A DNA stretch of 64,000 nucleotides from Deltaproteobacteria bacterium (GTDB taxonomy: Bacteria > Myxococcota_A > Polyangia > Polyangiales > JADJMO01), in the NCBI GenBank assembly GCA_016182965.1, contig JACPFM010000009.1, forward strand, positions 62,001-126,000, given 5' to 3'. The position numbers were made by a program, and so were the translations under genes. Below the pieces are notes generated by a model, which ran no database searches, was not told the origin of the DNA, and saw only the letters and a list, made by a program, of their open reading frames with translations. Below, piece after piece: positions 17,314 to 25,372 of the stretch (positions within the stretch are counted from its first letter, which is position 1; each line of letters starts with the position of its first letter).

Positions 17314-17952
17314 TCAGAGATCGAGGTAGACGGCCTTGGCTCCGAGCTTCGTCCCGTCACCGAGCTTCCAGCCGGTTCCGAGGAGCTTTCCGAAGAGCAC
17401 GATGACGAGCTTCTCGCAGGTGGTGTGCGCGGCCTTCCACTTGCGGACGACGCGTCGGAGCAGATCGAGAGCGGCCTTGGCGCCCGGCCCGTCGAGCCCG
17501 AGGAGCTTCATCCCGAGCTTGGTGCCGTCACCGAGCTTCCACGTCGTGAACGTGTGCGGCGGATCGATGACGAGCCAGAAGCGCCACCAGCGCGGGTCCT
17601 TGGGGAACCAGTCCTGGCTCTCGAACACGCGCGCCTTCGGGTACCCGATGACGGCGAGCGCGGTGAGGATCCCCTTGTTGGTCCCTGCGAGGCGCCACGT
17701 CTCGAACGCTTGGAGCAGGCGGGCGCGATAGAGCTCGTCGGACTCGTCGGGCGCGCGCTCGATCTGTCGGTCGGTGCCGGCGTACGAGAGCGCATCGGCC
17801 GGTCCTTGCTTGAGGAACCGCGCCTTGACTGCCTGCATGGCGCCCTCGGCGACCATGTCCATCGCGAGGCCGACGGTGCCGTTCCAGGCTTCGCCCCACC
17901 GGCCGCGAAGCCACGGCGGCGCGAGCTCGATCATGTACTGGCGGAAGCTCAT
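17314..17952 (-). CDS. baseplate/tail-tip protein, Mu gp48-like position (gpI family)
   Basis: A 212-aa protein starting at ATG 17952, whose start overlaps the stop of the baseplate J gene (ATGA). The N-terminal 90 residues (ELAPPWLRG, then ERAPDESDELYRARLLQAFE) fit the phage tail protein I family. The C-terminus contains a tandem copy of WKLGDGTKLG (about residues 143-152 and 196-205), separated by a helical segment. The repeat suggests duplication of a small beta-hairpin domain. Confidence 0.65.
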   Translation of the reverse strand: MSFRQYMIELAPPWLRGRWGEAWNGTVGLAMDMVAEGAMQAVKARFLKQGPADALSYAGTDRQIERAPDESDELYRARLLQAFETWRLAGTNKGILTALAVIGYPKARVFESQDWFPKDPRWWRFWLVIDPPHTFTTWKLGDGTKLGMKLLGLDGPGAKAALDLLRRVVRKWKAAHTTCEKLVIVLFGKLLGTGWKLGDGTKLGAKAVYLDL

Positions 17953-19091
17953 TCGGCGATCCATTTCAGCTTGTCGACGAAGGTCGCGACCTCGTCGAAC
18001 GCGAGGACGATGTCGTCCTTGCCCGGAACGAGTGGCGCGCCGGTGGCGGCGTCGACCAGCACGACGTTGAGCACGCCCGGTGCGTCCATGATCCGTTGCA
18101 CCAGCTCGGCGACCGGGACGCGCTCGCCGATGTCGAGCGTCTGCTGCATGCTCGTGATCTGACGGCTCACGAACGCTGTGGCCGGATCCTTCATCGTCGC
18201 GCGGACGCGCACGTCTCCGGCGAGCACGATCGGGCGAGGCATCGCCGAGCGCACGATGACCTTCACGCATTGCGGGCGCCGCCCGTCCTCGAGGTACGCG
18301 CTCACCTCGGCGAGCGTCTTCGCATCAGTGAGCGCGCCCGACGGCCCGGCACATACGACGGTGACCTGCCCGCCGATCGGGAAGGCTTCGAGCACCTTCA
18401 CGCGCGTCACCTGCGGCGACGCGTTCTTCGCGTGGTAGGCGTAGGCGGGCGCGTTTCCTCCGGCGCCGAGCGACGACCACTTCTCCTGGCACCGGAGGCG
18501 GAGCGCGGCGTCGCTCTCGATGTCGACGCCTTGGGCGAGGAGCCACGAGCCCGAGCCGGTCAGCGCGGGGTTCGTGAGGGTGACGCCGGGAAGCGGCGTG
18601 AGCAGCGTCGCGAGATCGCCGATCGGGACGTTGAACGCGGCGCCAGAGCTCTCGGCCTTCCACTCGAGCACGAGCTTGCCGCCGAGTGGCAGCGCGCCGC
18701 CCGTGATGTTGGTGAAGCGAAGGCCGGCCTTCGACGCAGCCCAGAGCTGGTTTGGGAGGATAGTGAACGGGCCGGCCGCGCCCGCGTCGGTGAGCACCGC
18801 GAGCCCCTGCGCGAAGACCGCGGGTTTGCGCTCGACGCCGAAGAGCTCCGCTGCGACCAGCGTCAGCCAGTCGTCTTCGGCGAGCGTGAGAAATCCTCCG
18901 CGTGCGATCTTCGAGACGGTGGTCGAGAGATCGGCGAGCGATTCGGAGAAGATCTCGACGAGCGCGCGCGGCACGCTCGACGGCGCCCAGCTCGCGACCG
19001 GGAATCCGACGACGCGAAGAAGCCCGAGGAGGTTTCTTCGCACGTCGTCCTTGGTGAGCGGGACGATCAGTGACGACAGCGATGCGGGCAC
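17949..19091 (-). CDS. baseplate J-like protein (Mu gp47-like)
   Basis: A 380-aa protein with the layout of the baseplate J family: N-terminal helical segment (PRALVEIFSESLADLS), the DDWLTLVAAELFGVER turn, a central beta domain, ENGAGGNAP-like linker (SSLGAGGNAPAYAYHA) and a C-terminal DIGERVPVAELVQRIMDAPG segment. It forms part of the baseplate wedge of a contractile tail. It follows the GpW/gp25-like gene by 6 bp and overlaps the next gene by 4 bp, so the tail module is coupled. Confidence 0.8.
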   Translation of the reverse strand: MPASLSSLIVPLTKDDVRRNLLGLLRVVGFPVASWAPSSVPRALVEIFSESLADLSTTVSKIARGGFLTLAEDDWLTLVAAELFGVERKPAVFAQGLAVLTDAGAAGPFTILPNQLWAASKAGLRFTNITGGALPLGGKLVLEWKAESSGAAFNVPIGDLATLLTPLPGVTLTNPALTGSGSWLLAQGVDIESDAALRLRCQEKWSSLGAGGNAPAYAYHAKNASPQVTRVKVLEAFPIGGQVTVVCAGPSGALTDAKTLAEVSAYLEDGRRPQCVKVIVRSAMPRPIVLAGDVRVRATMKDPATAFVSRQITSMQQTLDIGERVPVAELVQRIMDAPGVLNVVLVDAATGAPLVPGKDDIVLAFDEVATFVDKLKWIAE

Positions 19092-19097
19092 GAGGGT

Positions 19098-19499
19098 TCA
19101 GCGCGGTTCGAGGAGCTCGACCGAGAGACGATCGACGGAGACGACGAGGGCGAACGGGCCAGCGGCGGTGTGCACGTCGGCGCGTACGAGGAGCTTCCGC
19201 GTTTGCGTGTTGAACGAGACGTCGACGTGCGCCGACTGCACGCGTTCGTCCTCTTCGGCCTGCGCGGCGAGCTGCGCGCCGAGCGTGAAGAGCGCCTGGG
19301 GCGTCATCGCCTGGCTCGCGAGCTCGCGCACGTCGACACCGAAGCCGGGCTCGAAGAACAGCCCGCCGCTCGGCGTGGTCCACCGCCGCACGACCGCTTC
19401 GGCGACGACACGCGGGCCGGAAAGCGGGCGGAAGTACGGATCGAGATCTCCGTCGAGGAAAGTCGAGACGTCGATGCCGTAGTCGTTCTCGGTCGACAT
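19098..19499 (-). CDS. baseplate wedge protein, GpW/gp25-like (Mu gp46-like)
   Basis: A 133-aa protein. An N-terminal short segment DYGIDVSTFLDGDLDP is followed by VVAEAVVRRWTTPSGGLFF and EPGFGVDVRELASQAM, which is the typical fold and length of gp25-like/gpW wedge subunits. It is upstream of the baseplate J gene, as in Mu (gp46-gp47). It probably joins the sheath and the baseplate. Confidence 0.75.
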   Translation of the reverse strand: MSTENDYGIDVSTFLDGDLDPYFRPLSGPRVVAEAVVRRWTTPSGGLFFEPGFGVDVRELASQAMTPQALFTLGAQLAAQAEEDERVQSAHVDVSFNTQTRKLLVRADVHTAAGPFALVVSVDRLSVELLEPR

Positions 19500-19550
19500 T
19501 CGTGCGATGGGCGTGCGATGGGCGGCGCGGATCGCGCGCCGTGCTTCGAA

Positions 19551-20741
19551 TCAGGCGCGGAGCTTCGGCGCACCTGAGCGGATGACGCTCTCGATCGCGA
19601 TCTCCCCCGCGTCGGGGGTAGCCTTCACTGCGGGGAACGCGAGTGCGAGGAACGGCACGGCCACGAGAGTCCCCGGCCGCCGATAGCTCAGAGTCAGCGA
19701 CTTCCCACTCGGATCGGAGGCCCAGCTCAGCGCGCCGCAGTCGGCGGTGTCGTCGACGCGCGCGATGCTGCGCGAACCGCCGTCGAACGACAGCTCGATC
19801 AGCGCGCCGGGTTCGAACGCGGTGACGATGGGCGTGCGCGAGTCTCCGTTCTCGAACTCGACGATGCAGCGCGTGCCCGGCGGCACACGCGCCGTGACCC
19901 CTGGGATGCCATATCGGATCGGCACACCGGTGAGGCCGGGGATGCGATCGGAGTCGGGCTTTAGCTGGAGCGTGCCGTCGGAGTCCTGCACGACGACCCG
20001 CGCGGGGTAGGGCTTGTGGTAGTCGACCTCGCTCATCACCGAGCGGATGATCGAGACGAGCGAGCCCTTGAACCGATCGAGGAGCCCATCGCGTTCGATC
20101 CACGCCTCGGTGCGGGTCTTGTCCGGGCCGAAGGAGTGAACGACCGCGGAGACGCGGCGCCCCGCGAACACGGTCCCTGGCCGGAGAAGAGGCAGATCGC
20201 TCGCGATCTCGATCCGATCGTCGGTCGGATCGCTTCTCAGCAGCTGGTGTGGGAAGTCGACCTCGAGCCAGCCCTCGCGACCAATCCACAGCGAGCCGTT
20301 TGGCATGAAGCGCCAGGACGCCTCGCCGAGATCGGCAAGCTCTGCGAGCGCGTGCGCGGCAGGGCCTCTGGTGCGCGTCCACTTCTGGAGGAGCCGCGCG
20401 AGCACGGCCTCGTCAGCGGATGCCGAGAGCGTCTCGCCGCACTCGGCGAGCAAGTCCTGGAGCGGCAGCCGCATCGGGACCCCGCGGTAGTATTTTGCTG
20501 GAAGCTCCTTCGAGAGCCCGTTCGCGCCACCGACGATGCGGCAGTGGAAGCTGTCCTGGAACACGTCGCCGCGATAGACCGTGCCCGCAAACGACATCGC
20601 GCCTTCACCGAACGTGGTCGTCACGCGCCCGGTGAGCGGGGCGTTCGTGTCGACGACGAGATCGGCGTGCCAGCGACCGAGGCGCGGGAGGGTGAGCGAG
20701 CCACGGAGGACGCGGAGGCCGTTGAGCGAGCAGAACGACAT
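19551..20741 (-). CDS. baseplate hub/spike-type protein (Mu gp44-gp45 region)
   Basis: A 396-aa beta-rich protein. The centre (VVVQDSDGTLQLKPDSDRIPGLTGVPIRYGIPG, shown as a span) includes an OB-fold-like stretch, followed by PGTRCIVEFENGDSRTPIV, a segment typical of baseplate spike (gpV-type) proteins. It appears to combine a hub-like N-terminal domain with a spike-like domain. Its place between the tape-measure module and gp46/gp47-like genes matches gp44/gp45 in Mu. The fused nature is inference. Confidence 0.6.
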   Translation of the reverse strand: MSFCSLNGLRVLRGSLTLPRLGRWHADLVVDTNAPLTGRVTTTFGEGAMSFAGTVYRGDVFQDSFHCRIVGGANGLSKELPAKYYRGVPMRLPLQDLLAECGETLSASADEAVLARLLQKWTRTRGPAAHALAELADLGEASWRFMPNGSLWIGREGWLEVDFPHQLLRSDPTDDRIEIASDLPLLRPGTVFAGRRVSAVVHSFGPDKTRTEAWIERDGLLDRFKGSLVSIIRSVMSEVDYHKPYPARVVVQDSDGTLQLKPDSDRIPGLTGVPIRYGIPGVTARVPPGTRCIVEFENGDSRTPIVTAFEPGALIELSFDGGSRSIARVDDTADCGALSWASDPSGKSLTLSYRRPGTLVAVPFLALAFPAVKATPDAGEIAIESVIRSGAPKLRA

Positions 20742-20756
20742 GTTCGGAGACGACGT

Positions 20757-21332
20757 TCAGGGTTTGAGCCGCCCTGTGCTCGGCGCGGGAGGTTTGGGCT
20801 GCGGACCGGAGCCACCGGATCGGCCTCCGGCGGTGCCACCGACAGGAGCCGGCGAGCCGTCGAGCGCGTTCCAGAAGGTCTTGCCGCCGTTCGGCGTCGC
20901 CGCCGCGGTCTTCTTCGGCTGCGGGAAATACTCGAGCATGTCGAAGGCGACGTCGTAGAAGTCGTCGCTCTTCTTCGGCTTGAGCTTTCGGATGATCGCG
21001 CGCGTGATGCCCCAGACCGCGAGCTCGGGGTGGACGACGTCCACCGGATCGGGGGCGTTCTTTCCGGGCTTCGGGCGGAAGCGCGGAGCGAGCTCGAGGA
21101 ACGCGACCCACTGCTCGCGCTCCCACATCCTCAACAGGATCTGAAAGGGCGCTGGGGTGTAGCCCTGGTAGCTCTCGGTTGCGCCGTCGGTGCCCGGCGC
21201 CTCCTTCACGTCCCACTTGCTCGCGAGCTCGAGCCCATCGATGCGCGCGAGACCGGGGAGCGTGACGCCGCCCACGATGGCGGTGTCCCAGCTCTCCGGT
21301 GAGTCGTTCCAGAAGGGAGGTGTCGCGGGCAT
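20757..21332 (-). CDS. tail/baseplate initiator protein, Mu gp43-like position
   Basis: A 191-aa protein starting at ATG 21332, 4 bp after the tape-measure stop. The N-terminal domain (ILLRMWEREQWVAFLEL and VWGITRAIIRKLKP) is globular; the last 40 residues are Gly/Pro/Thr-rich and disordered. It occupies the place of the DNA-circulation/baseplate protein between tape measure and hub in Mu-like phages. An alternative ATG at 21368 would overlap the tape-measure gene. The family is not clearly recognised. Confidence 0.5.
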   Translation of the reverse strand: MPATPPFWNDSPESWDTAIVGGVTLPGLARIDGLELASKWDVKEAPGTDGATESYQGYTPAPFQILLRMWEREQWVAFLELAPRFRPKPGKNAPDPVDVVHPELAVWGITRAIIRKLKPKKSDDFYDVAFDMLEYFPQPKKTAAATPNGGKTFWNALDGSPAPVGGTAGGRSGGSGPQPKPPAPSTGRLKP

Positions 21333-21336
21333 GGGA

Positions 21337-23190
21337 TCAAGCGGCTCGCGGTCCCACCTCGAGCCCAAGCTCTTCGAAGAGCGACAGGAGCTGCGCGCGG
21401 ACCTCGTTGCCCGCGACGCGCCCGAACCCTTGCGGATCTTGCGTGCTGGCGGGGACGTTCACGACGACGTCACCGATCGAGACCGACGTGCGTCCACCAC
21501 TTGGCGCGGACGGGGCGCCGCCCGCCGCGCCCACGAGCGAGGGCGGTGACACGAGCGCGCCCATCGATGCATCGGCGATGTCGGTCTTGCTGTCGATGCC
21601 CTCGGCGAAACCGACGGCGGTGAATCCGCCGAGCGTCGCCATCACCTTGCTCGGAGAGGCGATCCCGAGCTTCTTCTTGATCGTGCCGACGACCGCGTCC
21701 GCAAGCCCGGTGACGGTCTTGACGACCGAGGCCCAGCCATCGCTGATCCCTTGGATCAGTCCGTCGATGAAGTCACTGCCGATGGAGAGGGCGGAGTCCC
21801 AGAGATCGCCTGCGGCATCGACGATCCCGTCGATGAAGTCGACGATTGCGTCCCACGCGTCGATCGCGCCGTCCACGAGCATCGACAGCCCGTGAACGAC
21901 GCCCGCGATGATCACCCACGCGAAGGCGGTGGTGGCCGCGGTGATCGCGACGAACCACGCGACCAGATCGACGATGATGCCGAGGACCCATCCGAGGACG
22001 GTCCCGAGCGTCTTGAACATCGCGATGTAGTTCGAGTCGGCGCCGCCGCCCTTCTCGGGGAAGATCTTGTCGAAGATGCCGATGAGCGGCTTGACCGCGC
22101 TCTTGATGCCGTCCCAGAGCGGCCCGCCGAGGGCCTTCAGGTAGGGCATGACCTGCGAGACGACGGTGTCGATCGCGTCGAGGAAATCGACGATCCCCTC
22201 GATGGCGCTGCCGATAGCTTCGGGGTCGGAGATCGCGTCGACGAGATCGCCGACCTTCTCGAACATCCGGGTGAGGAAGTCGCGGAGCTTCTTTCCGGTC
22301 TCGCTCGACTCGCTGAAGAGCGAGTTGAGGTTCTTGAGCGCGTTGACGAACGGCGTGGTGATCGCCGTGTCGCCGAAGAGCTTCTGGAGGTTGTTCTGGA
22401 GGACTTGGAGCTGGCCGGTGACCGAGCCTCCGCCGAGCTGCTTCGCGAGCGCCCCGAGCCCGGCGCCCTTGTCGAAGCGGTCGTGGATCGTGTCGAGGAT
22501 CGCGGCGACGCCCTCGTCGGCGGTGACCTGCCCGGCCTTGACCATGCCGTCGAGCTCTTCGACGGTGACGCCCTTGAGCTTCGCCAGCGACTGCTTGAAG
22601 CGGTCGACGGGGACGCCAATCTTGGTGACCGAGGCGAGGGCGGTCGTGTCGAAGAGGCCCTTGCTGTTGGTCTTGACCGACTTGAGGAGGTCGAGGGTCG
22701 AGTCGCCGGCCTTGTCTCCGTTGGCGGCGGCGACCGAGAGGGACGCGGCGATCGCGTCCATCGCGTCTTGGGTGCCGAAGCCTTCGACGCGGAGCTCCTT
22801 GAACTTGTCGACGAGGACGGCCGTGTCCTTGCCGGCGTTGTTCGCCATGAGCTCGAGCGTCTTGCGCGCGGCTTCCGCCATGCGCGCGCTGCCTTCGAGC
22901 GCGTCGAGCCCTGCGAACGTCTGCTTCTTGAACTCGGCGGCGTGGACGACGTAGGCGCCGAAATCGAGCGCCTTCTTCCCGAGCTCGACGAGTCCTTTGC
23001 CGACCTTCTCGACGACGCCGAGCGCGGCGTCGAGTCCCTTCATCCAGTCGACGACCTTGCCGCCGAAGTCCTTTACGCCGACCGCGGCGTCCTTCACCCC
23101 TCCGGCGAAGCCCTTGAGGCCCTTCACCATCTTGCCGGCCGGACCAGTGACCTGGTCGACCAGCTTGAACATCCAGCTGAGGGTCTCCAT
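21337..23190 (-). CDS. tail tape-measure protein
   Basis: A 617-aa protein starting at ATG 23190. It is mostly helical with repeated hydrophobic and Lys/Gly segments (VTGPAGKMVKGLKGFAGG at the N-terminus), central amphipathic repeats and several membrane-like segments near residues 400-490 (VLGWVLGIIVDLVAWFVAIT). This is the usual layout of tape-measure proteins, although it is short, so the predicted tail is short too. It follows the frameshifted tail chaperone region and is separated by the + strand HNH gene. The C-terminus overlaps nothing. Confidence 0.75.
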   Translation of the reverse strand: METLSWMFKLVDQVTGPAGKMVKGLKGFAGGVKDAAVGVKDFGGKVVDWMKGLDAALGVVEKVGKGLVELGKKALDFGAYVVHAAEFKKQTFAGLDALEGSARMAEAARKTLELMANNAGKDTAVLVDKFKELRVEGFGTQDAMDAIAASLSVAAANGDKAGDSTLDLLKSVKTNSKGLFDTTALASVTKIGVPVDRFKQSLAKLKGVTVEELDGMVKAGQVTADEGVAAILDTIHDRFDKGAGLGALAKQLGGGSVTGQLQVLQNNLQKLFGDTAITTPFVNALKNLNSLFSESSETGKKLRDFLTRMFEKVGDLVDAISDPEAIGSAIEGIVDFLDAIDTVVSQVMPYLKALGGPLWDGIKSAVKPLIGIFDKIFPEKGGGADSNYIAMFKTLGTVLGWVLGIIVDLVAWFVAITAATTAFAWVIIAGVVHGLSMLVDGAIDAWDAIVDFIDGIVDAAGDLWDSALSIGSDFIDGLIQGISDGWASVVKTVTGLADAVVGTIKKKLGIASPSKVMATLGGFTAVGFAEGIDSKTDIADASMGALVSPPSLVGAAGGAPSAPSGGRTSVSIGDVVVNVPASTQDPQGFGRVAGNEVRAQLLSLFEELGLEVGPRAA

Positions 23191-23208
23191 AAAGTGCCGG
23201 ACATGGCG

Positions 23209-23225
23209 CGGACATTTTCTGTCCG
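23209..23225. promoter_or_regulatory. 15-bp inverted repeat operator candidate, copy 1
   Basis: CGGACA-TTTTC-TGTCCG is a 6-bp-arm inverted repeat with a 5-bp spacer. The core GGACATTTTCTGTCC occurs again on the other strand at 41378-41392 with one base changed (TTTCC in place of TTTTC). Each copy sits about 96-98 bp before the gene it faces (23322 HNH gene; 41282 unknown gene). It lies 18 bp before the tape-measure start on the opposite side. Probably a phage regulator operator. Confidence 0.5.
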
Positions 23226-23321
23226 GCGCGATTCGAGCGGGGCTTGCCGAGATCGCTGCGCGCGTGGCAAACCAATGAGCAGAGTCAGGGCCGCACGCCC
23301 TCAAACGCGGAGCAGTAAACG

Positions 23322-23771
23322 ATGTTGAACTTCGAAGAACCGCCTCCTCCCCCGCAGCCGGAGCCGATGCCTGACTGGCTGCAGTTCCTGATCGGGGCCG
23401 GCGTCGTCATCGGCGGCGTCTACGTGGCGAGCAAGGTAATCGACGCGCTCACCGAGCCGTCAGAGACGCCGGCCGAACGTCGTCGCCGTGCACTCAACGG
23501 CGTCCGGCTTGGCCTTCCCGCAGGCGAGCGCTTTTCGTTCCCCCGCGACTTCCGCGACGAGATCTCACGCGCGCACGCGTGGCGCTGTCACTATTGCGGC
23601 GTGCGCACCACGCGCACAACTCGCCGCATCGACCACGCGAAGAGTCTCGCCAATGGCGGTAGCAACGATCCGCGGAACCTCGTGAACGCCTGCGACTCCT
23701 GTAACGCGCAGAAGGGCGCGATGAATGCTGGCGAGTTCGTGGCGCTGCTGCGCAAGATGATGGACGACTGA
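23322..23771 (+). CDS. HNH endonuclease with N-terminal membrane anchor
   Basis: A 149-aa protein. After a Pro-rich start (residues 4-14) a membrane segment lies at about 20-36 (LIGAGVVIGGVYVASKV). The HNH nuclease domain is C-terminal: WRCHYCG for the first zinc CxxC, RRIDHAKSLANGG for the H-N core and NACDSCNAQKG for the second CxxC. Residues H, N, and both Cys pairs are present, so it looks active. It is on the + strand between the tape measure and the tail chaperone, against all neighbours, so it is a mobile or moron gene. An anchored HNH is unusual. Confidence 0.75.
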   Translation: MLNFEEPPPPPQPEPMPDWLQFLIGAGVVIGGVYVASKVIDALTEPSETPAERRRRALNGVRLGLPAGERFSFPRDFRDEISRAHAWRCHYCGVRTTRTTRRIDHAKSLANGGSNDPRNLVNACDSCNAQKGAMNAGEFVALLRKMMDD

Positions 23772-23773
23772 GT

Positions 23774-23935
23774 TCACTCACGCGGGGTGAGCGCGGCGAT
23801 CACCCGGAGCATGAACTCCGCTTCGATCGCCGCGCCGATCTCGGCGTCGACCGAGTCGTCACCGCGTCGGAAGGCACGTAGACACTCGCCGGCGAGCCAG
23901 GGACTGCGGAGCGCGTCCTGGTGCCGGCTCAGAGT
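23774..23935 (-). CDS. -1 frameshift extension of the tail assembly chaperone
   Basis: This is a continuation of 53 codons in the -1 frame relative to the tail chaperone gene (23929-24267). At the end of that gene the sequence CGA-AAA-CTC-TGA lets the AAA codon (23937-23935) slip one base back onto AAA, which then reads ACT CTG and continues to the stop at 23774. The extension ends GAAIEAEFMLRVIAALTPRE and looks like protein. The fused product would be about 164 aa. Long-tailed phages typically make such G/GT-type chaperone pairs by programmed frameshift; in Mu-like phages the chaperone and its extension lie directly before the tape measure, as here. Confidence 0.6.
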   Translation of the reverse strand, partial: TLSRHQDALRSPWLAGECLRAFRRGDDSVDAEIGAAIEAEFMLRVIAALTPRE

Positions 23936-24267
23936 TTTCGGGCTTCGAGCCCGTCGATGTATCCCGCGGCCTTGAGGATCGCCTTGGAGAGCGAGGTCGG
24001 CAGCGCGGGCAGCCGCTCGAAGAGTTGCTTGAACTCGTCGCTCTTCGGATCGGGGAACACGATCACGTCGCGCGCGAGGTTCTCGTCGGCGTGCATACGC
24101 TTGTTCTCGTCGAGCGCGGTCGCTTTGAAGCGTCGGTACTCCTGCGGCGTGGGCTTCCGGAATGCGACTTCGTCGCCGTCGTCGGTCTCGACGACCCACA
24201 CCGAGCCGTAGAAGCCGCGGAGCTCGTTCTTCTTGTCTTCGTCGAGTCGGAGCGGGGAGGTGGACAT
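23929..24267 (-). CDS. tail assembly chaperone (short form)
   Basis: A 112-aa acidic helical protein starting at ATG 24267 (preceded by a GA-rich stretch). The pattern FRKPTPQEYRRFKATA, NLARDVIVFPDPKSDEF, and LPTSLSKAILKAAG fits tail assembly chaperone proteins of contractile-tailed phages. It lies between the tail tube and the tape measure, the classic place. The last codons carry a slippery site leading to the -1 extension described separately. The short form ends at 23929. Confidence 0.7.
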   Translation of the reverse strand: MSTSPLRLDEDKKNELRGFYGSVWVVETDDGDEVAFRKPTPQEYRRFKATALDENKRMHADENLARDVIVFPDPKSDEFKQLFERLPALPTSLSKAILKAAGYIDGLEARKL

Positions 24268-24309
24268 GGCAGAGCCTCGGTCTTTCGGGTGGTCGCCCGT
24301 GCGTGAACG

Positions 24310-24486
24310 ATGCACGGTGAGCGCGCTGTGCTGTGGAAGTTGTACGAGTTGGCGGAAGAGGATCCGGAGCTGGCCGCGCTGCTCGCGGCGCCGCCGCGCT
24401 GGCAACTCGCGATGAGCGCGTTGATCCTCGCCCTGTGCGTCACGGCGATCGCTGCGTGGGTAGTGCGCCCGAGCGAGTGGGACTGA
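24310..24486 (+). CDS. small single-span membrane protein (moron candidate)
   Basis: A 58-aa open frame on the + strand between the tail chaperone (start 24267) and the tail tube gene. It has an acidic N-terminal helix (YELAEEDPELAALLA) and one membrane segment (AMSALILALCVTAIAAWVV, residues 34-52). No ribosome site is obvious upstream. It could be a superinfection-exclusion-type membrane protein or chance; the TM topology and the position beside other + strand insertions support it modestly. Confidence 0.35.
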   Translation: MHGERAVLWKLYELAEEDPELAALLAAPPRWQLAMSALILALCVTAIAAWVVRPSEWD

Positions 24487-24500
24487 GTGGTCCGAGGGCG

Positions 24501-24950
24501 TCAGCGCATCAGCCCTTTGAACGGTGCGATGCCGTTCATGAGGATGTACATCGGGTTGAGGGTGACCTTGACCTCGGTCGGATCGGTGCCGGCGGAGTTC
24601 GAGTGGTCGTCCTCGTCGAGCGTGCAACCGACGACGGTGTCGGTGACGAGCGGCTGCCCGTCGTTCGCGTAGGAGACGGTGATGGGGAACACGATGTCCT
24701 GGTAGCCGTCACCGAGCGTGACGATCAGCTCGTCGAATTCGCGGCGGAAGAGCGTGCAGGACGCTTCGCACTTGTACTGGCCACGGGTCTTGGCGAGCCG
24801 CTGGAGCGCGGTTCCCCGCACTTCGCCCCGCTCGCGCGAGTTCTTGTACGCGATCTCCTTCACACCGAGGACCAAGTCCCCGTTGATGTGAAAGACGATC
24901 GACGAAAAGTCGTATCGAAAGCCGTTGATGAGCGGGTACTCGATCGGCAT
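24501..24950 (-). CDS. phage tail tube protein (Mu gpM-like)
   Basis: A 149-aa beta-rich protein with strands INGFRYDFSSIVFHINGD, a conserved CEASCTLFRREFDELI and IVFPITVSYAND. Length and position (between sheath and tail chaperone) match the tail tube protein of Mu-like contractile tails. It forms the inner rigid tube. It lies upstream of the chaperone gene with the + strand small gene between them. Confidence 0.7.
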   Translation of the reverse strand: MPIEYPLINGFRYDFSSIVFHINGDLVLGVKEIAYKNSRERGEVRGTALQRLAKTRGQYKCEASCTLFRREFDELIVTLGDGYQDIVFPITVSYANDGQPLVTDTVVGCTLDEDDHSNSAGTDPTEVKVTLNPMYILMNGIAPFKGLMR

Positions 24951-25075
24951 GGACGTGTCCCGAGCGCCGCGCGTGATCGCGCGGACGTGGAATGGTTCGA
25001 GTGCGAATGGCGTCGTGAACGCGGCAGGCGGCTCACGCGCTTGACGAACACCGATGCGTCGGTGAGGCTCGCGAG

Positions 25076-25360
25076 ATGAAGGTGATTCCTGCCAAGGACG
25101 TGTCGACCGCCGTCAACCGGTCATGTCCCAAGTGCGGGATGCCGTTCGCGCCGACCGCCCAACACCGACCTGTCGTCGTCGACAACGACGGTCGCCCGTA
25201 CTGCCAGCAGCACGCGCCCCAGGTCTTCGCGGACTACCCGAAGCTCGTCGGAGCGTTCGACGATCTCCGCAATCTCGCAGGGGCCGCCGTGCAGAGCGGC
25301 GCGATGTCTCTCGCGGACGCGAAGCTTTGCTACGGCCTCTGGGACGGCGAGACCGGCTGA
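25076..25360 (+). CDS. small zinc-ribbon-like protein
   Basis: A 94-aa + strand protein. The N-terminus contains SCPKCGMPF and a later PYCQQHAP, so two CxxC/CxxxH-type half-sites could bind zinc. The rest is helical (LVGAFDDLRNLAGAAVQSG). It sits between the tube and sheath genes against the strand of the prophage and has a TTGACG -35-like element at 25041 close upstream. The role is unknown; a moron or DNA-binding protein is possible. Confidence 0.5.
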   Translation: MKVIPAKDVSTAVNRSCPKCGMPFAPTAQHRPVVVDNDGRPYCQQHAPQVFADYPKLVGAFDDLRNLAGAAVQSGAMSLADAKLCYGLWDGETG

Positions 25361-25372
25361 CAGACTCTCGGC

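Noticed and set aside
21751..23328. 525-aa + strand open frame over the tape measure gene
   Set aside because: Its composition is acidic and low in complexity (many D/E/R/V), opposite a convincing tape-measure gene; I treat it as a shadow.
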